A DNA stretch of 64,000 nucleotides from the NCBI GenBank assembly GCA_030272155.1, contig CP126201.1:1470501-1534500 (forward strand), given 5' to 3'. Positions within the stretch are counted from its first letter, which is position 1. Every line of letters begins with the position of its first letter. This DNA is from Tetradesmus obliquus. Taxonomy: Eukaryota > Chlorophyta > Chlorophyceae > Sphaeropleales > Scenedesmaceae. Below, in pieces: positions 33,113 to 42,109 of this stretch. The notes under the pieces are model-generated. The model saw only the letters and a list, made by a program, of their open reading frames with translations, did not search any database and was not told where the DNA came from. Position numbers and translations under genes: made by a program.

Positions 33113-36100
33113 CTACTGCTCCATATCTGCCGCAGCTTCCTCGCCTCCAGGCTGCTGCTCTCCACTCTGCTGCTCCCCACTCTGCTGCCCCTCAACACCA
33201 TTCGCCACAGCCCCCTCCGCTGCTGCTGCCTCCTCCCCACCACCCCCTCCTTGCTGCTGCTGCTCCTGCGCTTCCTGCCCGCCTTGCTGCTCGCCTAGCT
33301 GCTGCTGCTGCTTCTCGATCCTGCCTATCTTTGCTTGCAGGAGAGCCATCTCCTCCTCAATAGCCTGGCAGGCAGCAGATATCTCTAGATTCTTGCGCAG
33401 TGCTGAGTAGTACTGGTCCTCCAGCACACGCAGCTCCGCGCCAGCAGCCTGCTGCTGCAGCTTGCGCTCGCGGTTGAGCTGGTCAATGCTCCTGCAGGCA
33501 ATAACACAAGCAGCACAGAAGAGGAGAGCAGACAGAAGTCAGGCCGTGCTTGCACCAGGCAGCTGGCTAGGCAGCACGTGAGCTGGTCGATGCTCCTGCA
33601 GGCAGCAAGACATGAGGACAGCAGTTGGTGAGGTTCGGCAGCTGGGAAGGCAGGCAACACAAGGACAGGGGCACAAATGGTTCATCAACTGGTCAGGCAG
33701 CGGAGGCCAGCAGTGCCTGCGCCAGCAGCCTGCTGCTGCAGTTTGCGCTCACGATTGAGCTGGTTGATGCTCCTGCACAATATATCTAAACAACAATATA
33801 GTTAGTTACATTTTACTTGGTTTGTGGTGAACCCGCAGCTGCCCAGTCACGTGCGCAGGCCCATGCAGTGTCACCTTTGCCTGCCTCAGCTGTCCCTCAT
33901 CACATGCCTGTCACCCCCTGCTGGTTCCACCAGATGAAAAGGACACGTAAAACTGCAACAGAATGACTCACTTGCGCAGGCCCTGCAGTGTTGCCTCCGA
34001 CTGCTTCAGCAGCCCTGCAACAAACGCAACCTGCGCACACCAGGCATTCGCGCCGCAGCGCATCACGCACTACTTGATGTCACACTCGGCCACATGACAC
34101 AGCCAGCCTCACTCACTTGCGCAGGCCCTGCAGCGTCGCCTCCGACTGCTTCAGCAGCCCCTCATCAAATGCAACCTGCAGGTGCAAAAAAGAACGCTAT
34201 GTCAGAATCAACTCCTGCAATGTCGCTGCACAGCTGTCAACTACTATCAAATGCCTTGCTGGCTGGCCTAACAACCGCCATTGTGCAAAAAAAGAAGCAT
34301 CACGGACCTGCGCGCGCCACGCATTCGCGCCGAAGCGCAGCAGCAGCTCCAGGTTTGCGATGCGCCCCAGCTGGTGCTCCAGCTGCGCATGCGCGTTGTT
34401 GCTTGCTGCCAGCCACGCCGAGTAGTCGTTGGCCTTGTTCTGCGGGTGAGAAACGCAGGTGAGCAAGGAACAACAGCAACAATGATGGTGAGGACAGACA
34501 GCAACATTAAGTGCGGGCTGCGCATGCGCGTTGATGCTTGCCGCCAGCCACGCCGAGTAGTCGTTGGCCTTGTTCTGCGAAAGACAGCAAAGACAGAACA
34601 GCGAGTGAGTCATCGTCAGCCGTGCTCTGCGCTGGTGACTAAGGAACAGCGACAGTATCAAACCCTTGTAAGGGACAGCAACGTGAAAAGCACGGGCGGT
34701 GCATGCGCATTGTGCTTGCCCCCCACGCCGAGTAGTCGCTGGATTTGTTCTGCTGGGGACACAAAACAGAACAGCGGCTAGCCTGGCTCTTGCTACTGAC
34801 GTCAACCTTGCGACGCAGCACAGCTGCTGCACGACTTACTGCCCCTGCTTAGTCAAACCCTGTCTACAGCCTAGCGCGCACTATCACCTAGCAAGCACGT
34901 TCGGTCGCGTCGCTGAGGAGAATGCCACCTGAAACACACACGCAAGCGCACCTGTGGCGGCGGGTCCAGCCTGTAGCGTGTCACATCTAGCGGCGGCATT
35001 GGCTGCGTGGCACGCACCCTGCAGCGGCAGCAGCAGCAGCAGCAGAGCGTCAGCATTCCCGCATACACACGGCGCAGAAACCATACATATCTGCTGTGCT
35101 TCGCCAGTTATCCCTGCCTGCAGGCACTGATCAAAGTAGGCTTGCAAAGCAGCAACACAACGACCGCCGCACAATATCCCCCAATGAACCAGCAACACTG
35201 CTTCACACGGCATGTATGCATTTCATATGTACACGCGCATGTACCTCTCGTACTCCTGCTGCAGCATGGTGTGCCCGCCGAAGCGAGCCGGCGGCACCGG
35301 AGGCAGCTCCTTCACATAATCTGCTGGCCGCTTCGTGCTGCGGCGCATCTCCTCCTCTATCAGCTTGTCCACCTGCAGGTTCCAACAAAATAGTGATACA
35401 GAATTGAATGTGTAATATCATCATAGGAACTGCTTTACAAACTGTTTGAGTTGTGGCTGCTGCTGCATTAACTACCAGTGCAGACAGTGTGCAGGTGCGT
35501 GCTGCGGCGCATCTCCTCCTCTATGAGCTTGTCCACCTGCACAATCAAACACTCCAGCATTCCAGCATGTAACTTGTAACTTGGCTTGTTCTTACAATCC
35601 ACATACTATATAGTATCTAGCAGATGTGTTGCGTGTCTGGCTGCTGCTATAACAACGCACAGAGAGTGTCCTTGCTGGCTGGTCAGAACATGTTGTAGCC
35701 AGCAGTGAGTGGCTCACCTGCTGCTTGACATCTGGCGTGAGCGGGTCGATGTAGGTAACAATACAAAATGCCTGCCTTGCTGGTTGGGGTGCAAAATGTC
35801 GTGACACCAAGCGCAGTGGTGCTCACCTGCTGCTTGACATCTGGCGTGAGCGGGTCGATGTATGCCAGTGCATCAATCAGCTCCTGCAAGCAGCAGTCAA
35901 CACAGCAGCAACGGCAACAGGCAGCAGGGTGATGCAACTGATAAGCGACAGGCGGCAAGGTGTGTTGTTCAGTGTTCTGATGTTTGCTGCAGCGGCTGGT
36001 GCAGGGTAGAGACGATCGCTGCCAGCACTTGCTGGGGCAAACAGAAACAGGTTGGTGTTGGATTCACTGTGTACAGATAGCTGGGTCTGGTAAGTGGCAG

Positions 36101-36459
36101 CTGAAGGGGTGTAAACAGTAAGTGGAGTGGCCAGCAGCAGGCGGGGGGGGGGGGGGGGGGGGGGGGGCTGCTGCTGCTGCCATGGTAGCACTGCCTGCTG
36201 CTGCCAGACACACTGCAGCGCCTGCTGACTGCTAAAGACAGCTTCGAGGCAGGTACTGCTAGCCCTCGATCAAACATCAATACAAGTGAATGATGGCTTC
36301 TACGGCTGATTCAGCGAGCACGTGAAGCGGGCACAGCAACAGAGCCCCAGCTGCTGCTGCTGTGCTTGTGTTGCCGTGTGTATGTACCTGGCCGCGTCTC
36401 CAGTGGCCCTCGGCTTGTGCTTTGCCGTGATACTCGAGGGCGAGAGGCTGACCCGACAT
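33113..36459 (-). CDS. SPF27: pre-mRNA splicing factor SPF27 (BCAS2/MOS4), Prp19 complex subunit
   Basis: Seven exons in transcript order: 36459-36388, 35883-35827, 35372-35245, 35018-34952, 34439-34308, 34175-34117, 33491-33113; 297 residues, all phases consistent. SPF27 is a core coiled-coil subunit of the nuclear Prp19/NineTeen complex, which activates the spliceosome. Family motifs run in order: LAYIDPL, VDKLIEEEMRRS, YERVRATQPM, NKANDYSAWLAASNNAHAQL, EHQLGRIANLELL, NAWRAQ, SIDQLNRERKLQQ and LEDQYYSALRKN. The tail after residue 230 is a Gln/Gly/Glu-rich extension not typical of the family. The first exon (MSGQPLALEYHG) is the least certain; it was chosen for an in-phase GTACAT donor. Most of its exons have echoes. 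Confidence 0.88.
33566..33775 (-). repeat. two echoes of the SPF27 last-exon start
   Basis: Acceptor-side copies of GAGCATTGACCAGCTCAACC lie at about 33600-33570 (short) and 33775-33722 (long, including RERKLQQQAAGA). Both are upstream of the real exon start at 33491. Confidence 0.85.
33850..34032 (-). repeat. two echoes of SPF27 exon 6 end
   Basis: Donor-side copies of the LLKQSEATLQGLRK segment lie downstream of the real exon. One is at about 34030-33965 and is well conserved with an AAGTGAGT donor. One is at about 33910-33850 and is degenerate. Confidence 0.8.
34515..34752 (-). repeat. two echoes of SPF27 exon 5 start
   Basis: Copies of NKANDYSAWLAAS lie upstream of the real exon. One at about 34576-34515 reads on to INAHAQ. 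One at about 34751-34692 reads NKSSDYSAWGA after a deletion. Confidence 0.88.
35505..35541 (-). repeat. echo of SPF27 exon 3 start
   Basis: A copy of VDKLIEEEMRRS with its GCAG acceptor lies about 165 bp upstream of the real exon start at 35372. Confidence 0.85.
35719..35757 (-). repeat. echo of SPF27 exon 2 end
   Basis: A copy of YIDPLTPDVKQQ with its GTGAGC donor lies about 108 bp downstream of the real exon end at 35827. Confidence 0.88.
36143..36167 (+). repeat. 25-base G homopolymer
   Basis: An unbroken G run lies in SPF27 intron 1, so the transcript carries poly-C. The exact length may be uncertain in the assembly. Confidence 0.9.
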
Positions 36460-36897
36460 ATCTGCTTCACTCTGCTGCTTGGGGACAAGACAAGAAAGAA
36501 CGGGCCTCGCCTACGAGTGTGATTGATGTGCTTGGGACTGGACACGCAAATAGGCACAACAGAAGAAATGACTATTAAAGTTCAAGTGAGGTGTGAGCCA
36601 CAGGCTAAGATCAAGTGTAAGCAGCAGAACTGTCAGGCAGTCATTTGCCAGACCTGAACCAAGGCAGGTGACACCCCTTATGAGGCTGCTGCCTTCCAAG
36701 ACTGCCAGTGTCTTTCTATCACTAAAGGAATAATTTGTGTCACTCACCTTCAGCACTGAAAGCACGGCACCAGTAACAACAGCACCAGCAGCAGAAGCAG
36801 CAGCAGCAGCAGAAGCAGCATGCCAGGCAGGTGCGTGCAGTGAAGCAGCAGCGAGCGACTGCTGCTAGCTCTCAGCTTGCCACCCACCAGCCTCCAC
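36460..36897. promoter_or_regulatory. shared divergent promoter region, SPF27 / tRNA-IPT
   Basis: The two start codons are 438 bp apart on opposite strands, so both promoters must lie here or overlap. No clear TATA box or repeated operator is visible. CAG repeats near 36786-36821 are probably part of the IPT leader. Confidence 0.5.
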
Positions 36898-36955
36898 ATG
36901 CTACGGATGCTCTCTCACCACACAGCACACACAGCAGCTCATCGCCTGTCCAGCT

Positions 36956-36986
<31 letters not shown>

Positions 36987-38675
36987 CAGCCGGTTTCCCA
37001 GGCCTATGCATGGTCAGCAGCACAAGCCTCACCGGCAGCAGCAGCAGCAGCATGCGTTCAGCAGCAGCAGCAGCAGCAGCGCAGCGTGGCAGGCGGCCCC
37101 TCCAGGGCGGCCTAAGGTTATAATTATAACAGGCCCCACAGCAGTGGGCAAGACAAAGCTAGGGCTGGAGCTGGCCAAGCGGCTGAATGGGGAGATCATC
37201 AGCGCTGATTCGGTGCAAGTATATAAGGGGCTGGACGTTGGCTCAGATAAGGTGAGGAATTGACGTTGACTACAGCTGCGGAGGTCCTTTCTAGGCACGT
37301 CGCATGAGCGGCAAGGCAGCTGGCAAATGTGATCAGTTTCGGAATTGGTGCAAGTGTACAAGGAGTGTATGAATGTGACATGTTATGTGAACCAAACTAA
37401 ATCTAGAAGGTTACCAACAACCTGAACTAAGCTACACTTTCACAAAGAGCAAATCCCAAAAGAGCATATCCCATCAACCTTTTTGCCATTTGAGGGTTAC
37501 GCCTAGCCGTTTGGATCAAAGCTCCAAAAACAATACCAATTCCAGCACCTACACCTGCCAAAGCAATCAAAGCACTTCCAGCACCGATCAATTTCCTAGC
37601 CTGTACCATAGTATTAGTCACATGTGTGACATCTTGCATGACTTTCAGATTGGTTGTCTGAACGATGTCACATGACGGTTGCTCTGTGATGTGTCACTGC
37701 GTGTGCAGCTGCCGCTGGATCAGCGTGAGGGCATCCCCCACCACCTGATAGACATGTCACATTCATGTTACTTTTCTTGTGTTGTATGTCACTGCTTGTG
37801 CAGCTGCCGCTGGATCAGCGTGAGGGCATCCCCCACCACCTAATTGACATTTTACATATAGCATGTAATTTGTCACATGACTGTCACTTTTGTTGTGTCA
37901 CATTTCACTGCCTGTGCAGCTGCCGCTGGCCCAGCGGGAGGGCATCCCGCACCACCTGATAGACATCCTGCAGCCTGATGCTGAGTTCTCAGCAGGCGAC
38001 TTCCACCACCTCGGCAGGAAAGCAGCAGCAGACATCATCCAGGTAAGATAAAGGTAACAGCAACAGTTACTAGTAGTAGGAGCTGGCAGGCTTCCAGACA
38101 ATGATTTTAGCACCAGGCGTCTAGCACACTACAGGTGCAATGCACACTTTTGACTAAGGCTCACGAAGGAGCGGCGAAAACCAGTGACGGCTGATGCGGC
38201 ACTGCAGCTGCTGCAGCTGCCCCTAAACTCACCTGATGGGCAAGCACAGCGCGGTGTTGGTGGTTGTATTTGTAAAGCGGCCGCATGTGCAGCGCGCTGG
38301 CTTGCAAGGCAGCAGGCGATCCATCTGACCTTCTGCTGCATGCTGCCTGGTACCTGCTGTTTGTCATTGCTGCACTTGTAACATGTCACATCTGCAGCGA
38401 GGCAAGACGCCCATTGTGGTTGGCGGCACAGGGTTCTACCTGCGCTGGTTCATTTACGGCAAGGCAGCAACGCCGCCGAGCAACCCAGAAGCAGCAGCCA
38501 AGGCGAGGGACTTGATTCAGCAGGCATGGGATGGTGCTGCTGCAGCAGCTGAGCAGCAGACGGTAGTAGCAGTAGCAGCGAAGGACTTGCAGGCAGGGCA
38601 GCAGCAGCAGGAACCTGATCAGCAGCTTTCAGCTCAGCAGCACAGCAGTGTACAACAACAGCAGCATCATGGCTC

Positions 38676-38724
<49 letters not shown>

Positions 38725-38846
38725 GAAGGCAGCCAGCTGAGTGCTGCTCAATCCGCTGTAGGGCTGCAGCAGCAAGCTCTGCAGGGTGAAGCAGCAGCTG
38801 CTGTAGCCTCAGCCTTGCAGGAAAGCAGCTCACTAGCAAGTACTGC

Positions 38847-38878
<32 letters not shown>

Positions 38879-40800
38879 GCGCCACTGGCCTGGGCCCTGC
38901 TCAGCCGACACCCTCAGCCGCAGCAGCAGCAGCGCTCAGCGACGAGCAGCGCTGGGACCTAGCAGTAGATGTTGTGCAGCAGCTGGGAGACTCAGCAACA
39001 GCAGGCCGCATCCGTGGCGAGCGCAACAACTGGTACAGGCTGCAGCGCGTGCTGCAGATATTGGTGCAGAATGGAGGCAAGCCGCTGAGTGAGATGGACG
39101 TTGACATCACCAAACCTCTTGACTATGACTTCAGGTACGCCAACATGTGCAAGTTGTGTCTGCTGAATTCAAATGGTGAACATGCAATGGTACTGCAGAT
39201 ATTGGTTCAGAATGGAGGCAAGCCTCTGAGCGAGATGGACGTTGACACCACAAAACCCTTGGACTATGATTTCAGGTGGGCTAGAAACATCAGGTGGCAC
39301 CACAAAGCTGTTGAAATTTCAACCTGGGCGAACAAAATTAGAGGCATTTGACGTTCATAATTTGTTGAGATAAATTTGGTATGTGTCCTGGTACTCACGT
39401 TGTGGTACTACTAAGAAAGTGCTGCAGATATCGCCCTGCAGGACGCCTTAGCTGCTGTGTACACAGAGCCTGGATTGCAGTGTGTGAATGGCTGTGCTGG
39501 TGGTGCGTGTGCTGATGTGATAGTGCTGCTGCTGCCACCTTTTGCAGGTGCTTCTTCCTGACACGGCCTCGAGTGGAGCTGTATGACAGGATTGCCTACC
39601 GGGTAGAGGAGATGGTGAGCACACAGCAGCTGTTCTGAAACTATTGTGTCGGCACTGCAAAGAGCCAGAGTTGTGGAGCTGTATGACAGGATTGCCTACC
39701 GGGTAGAGGAGATGGTGAGCACACAGCAGCTGTACAAAGGACAGATTGTATTGGCACACTGAGATGAGCTAGTTCTGTGGAGCTGTACGACAGGATCGCC
39801 TACCGGGTTGAGATGGTGAGCAGCAGATGTACGACAGAAAGTGGGCGCGCTCCGTAAACTGCTGACATAGCAGCGAGTTACATAGCCTTCTGTTTGTTTA
39901 AATAAATGCCTGCCATGCTTTGTCAGCACCCCACCATGCGGCAAAGGCGACATTATGTGTACGCAGTATCAACATGCAGCATACGGCAGGGCAGTGCACG
40001 AAACACACAGCACAGCTGCCTTTGCACACTGCACCCTACGACTGCTGCTGGTGCCACTGCTGCTGCTGCCAGGTTGCTGGTGGGCTGCTAGACGAGGCCC
40101 TGCTGCTGCTGCAGCTGGGGCTGGCCCCCAACAGCCACGTGGCAACTAAGGCCATAGGGTACAGGCAGGCCTGCGAGTTCATGCAGGTGGGCGAAATTGC
40201 GTGCATATTGCAGTGATGTGCCTAGCGCTGATATGGAACTGGTCAACATGCACGTGCGGATAAAATACTACTTGTTCCTGGCTGAGCTTGCGCAGTCACA
40301 AATGCAGTGCCTGGTCCGTGCTGAAGACTGTCTGCAGCAGCACATGCACTGCTTGATATGTGCAATGCCGCATGTTTGCTGCCGAATTTCAGAATGCACT
40401 GGCTGCCGGCGCCGCCACCCCGCAGCAGCTGCGCCAGCTCATCTTGGACATCGCCACTGCCTCCCGCAACTTGGTCAAGAGCCAGACCACGTGGTTCAGG
40501 GACGACGACCTGTTCAGGTAGATGCTTTGTGTGTTGCTGGATAGGATTGCTGGTCGTTCTCAATGCAAGGCAGCTGGCTCAGCAGAAGCCTCGCCGCAAC
40601 TGTTCTTTTCAAGCCAGGAGCTGTTATACGTGTCTTTTTATGGCTCCTCCGCATGCTCATCTATCATTGCGCTTAGTCGCTCCCACCAATTTGCACCACC
40701 GCAGCAGCTAGCTGGAGCGTAGGCGACAGCACAATAGGAAGCGCTGCCCTTTCGGCTTGCTGCTCAAACCATACGCAAACCAATAAGATGCTGCTGCTGC

Positions 40801-40833
<33 letters not shown>

Positions 40834-41193
40834 CGCTGCAGGTGGTTGGAGGTTGGCGGCCGCAGCACTGAAAATGTCCTTTTGGAGCTGCTTGCAGAGC
40901 TAGCTGAGCCGCTTATGCTGCACAACACACGCTGTTGACATAGTATATATTGCCGCTGCCGCTGCAGGTGGTTAGAGGTTGGCGGCCGCAGCACGGATGA
41001 CGTTCTGTCAGAGCTGCTTGCAGAGCTCGCCAAACCACAGCACGAGGGTGGCTGTGGGGACAGCGGGCGCTTAGACAAAGCCACGCAGAAGGCCCTGCAG
41101 CAGTATGTGCCTAGCTTGAAGCTGTTCAGCAATGAGGGCAGGTGTGAGGAGGCACTGGCTTGGGTGCGGCAGGCAGCGCAGCAGCAGCAGTAG
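36898..41193 (+). CDS. IPT: tRNA dimethylallyltransferase (isopentenyltransferase, MiaA family)
   Basis: Seven exons: 36898-37251, 37920-38042, 38398-39134, 39548-39614, 40073-40186, 40393-40517, 40968-41193; 581 residues. It transfers a dimethylallyl group to adenosine 37 of tRNAs; in plants such enzymes also yield cis-zeatin precursors. The start is the first ATG after an in-frame TGA at 36841. A 70-residue Ser/Ala/Gln-rich leader precedes the P-loop GPTAVGKT (79-86) and may be an organelle transit peptide. Then come [82 protein letters not shown] and [10 protein letters not shown] Gln/Ala-rich insert of about 150 residues interrupts the middle. No C-terminal zinc finger is visible, as in the bacterial/plastid-type plant enzymes. 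Intron 1 carries the atp9 insertion. Confidence 0.92.
37388..37609 (-). pseudogene. atp9: nuclear insertion of mitochondrial atp9 (ATP synthase subunit c)
   Basis: Inside IPT intron 1 on the opposite strand, ATG at 37609 opens a frame reading [40 protein letters not shown] and [14 protein letters not shown]. These are unmistakably the two hydrophobic helices and polar loop of ATP synthase subunit c, with the ion-binding Glu in CES. In the standard code TAG stops the frame after ESVA. If TAG is Leu it continues L-FRLLVTF-L-I-L-FG, with all three TAG codons at positions that are Leu in the family. It then meets TCA at 37390-37388. TAG as Leu and TCA as stop is the Scenedesmus obliquus mitochondrial code. 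With no presequence and standard-code stops, it cannot work as a nuclear gene. Confidence 0.95.
37711..37855 (+). repeat. two echoes of IPT exon 2 start
   Basis: Copies of GCAG plus CTGCCGCTGGATCAGCGTGA and on to CACCACCTGATAGACAT occur near 37707-37755 and 37799-37852. They lie in intron 1, upstream of the real exon (37920), and keep the [11 protein letters not shown] reading. Confidence 0.9.
39196..39274 (+). repeat. echo of IPT exon 3 end
   Basis: Copies the last 78 bases of exon 3 ([20 protein letters not shown] and LDYDFR) with a GTGGGC donor, 140 bp downstream of the real donor. Internal acceptors (CTGCAG) could allow use as an extra exon. Confidence 0.9.
39675..39815 (+). repeat. two echoes of IPT exon 4
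   Basis: The segment [14 protein letters not shown] plus its GTGAGC donor is repeated near 39674-39714, and near 39777-39812 with one codon lost (YRVEM). Both lie downstream of the real exon. Confidence 0.9.
40842..40938 (+). repeat. echo of IPT last exon; possible alternative terminal exon
   Basis: A CTG-rich tract and GCAG acceptor precede a copy of the last exon start. It reads [20 protein letters not shown], then [12 protein letters not shown] and a TGA stop. It is in the same phase as the real exon at 40968, so splicing to it would give a shorter, different C-terminus. Confidence 0.8.
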
Positions 41194-41803
41194 CAGCAAG
41201 TGCTTGCAGGAGCGGCTTGTGGAGAGAGTCCAACGCAGTAGGGCGGATGGAGGCTCTGCACCCGGCAAGATGTTGCATTAGGCTCTGCATTGGCAGCACC
41301 TGCCAATGCAGTGAAGGTTGTTGCACATGCGTCATGCAGCCATGACACGGCGCACACGTTGTGAGGATTTTGTCACATAAATGCGGTTCAAGGCGGCATG
41401 CGGAAAAGGACTTTCTTTCCACGGTGGTCTGGTGCGCCCAGCACTGGTTTAGGAGGGTGCAAGGCAATGGTTCAGTGCTGTTGGGTCGTACATCACAGTC
41501 GTGAAAGTGACATGTGTCTCGCTTCAGTTAAAGCACTTCTCTCAGGCGTATGAAGTCTGAGTTCCAAGTTAATTTGCTGTTTACAGCGCTGCGTGTGCAG
41601 CTCATCGTGCCGTAAAGCGAACGCCAAAGATCCAGTGGTTACGTCTTCAAGCTAAAACAGCCGCAGCCTGTAATCGCGTCGTTGGTATGTTCAAAAACGC
41701 CTTTTACAAAAAGCTTCAAGGCCTGGACTCGCCTGCTGTGACCAAGGACCCACAGCAGCAGCAGCAAGGACGTGCAACGTGCACGGTGCAGGACCCAGCA
41801 AGA
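41194..41803. other. intergenic region between IPT and the first membrane-protein gene
   Basis: No gene is seen. A TGTAA near 41668, about 475 bp past the IPT stop, could be its polyadenylation signal. The last 150 bp should contain the leader of the membrane-protein gene. Confidence 0.5.
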
Positions 41804-42052
41804 ATGAACCTGCTGCTTACGCTCCAGCCGTACAGTCTGGAGCAAGCGTTCTGGAGATGCAAGCACACCCGCAGGTGGGCCGAATAATGTTGTTGTTCAT
41901 CAGCGCTGTCACAGCGTCTGCCAGATGGTGCAGCAGCAGCACCCAGTCGGGCCCTTGTCCGACTGAACAGTCTGCCTTCAACAAGCACACAAGTGATTTA
42001 GCCGTGTGTGTGTGTGCTGTCATGATATGAAAACATTGTTGGCATTCAGTGC

Positions 42053-42109
<57 letters not shown>

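Noticed and set aside
36877-36898. Upstream TTG-initiated extension of the tRNA isopentenyltransferase
   Set aside because: Nuclear genes rarely start at TTG. The first ATG after the in-frame TGA at 36841 is 36898.
37388-37609. Functional nuclear ATP synthase subunit c gene
   Set aside because: In the standard code the frame ends early at TAG, there is no targeting presequence, and it lies antisense in an intron. Recent mitochondrial insertion explains it better.
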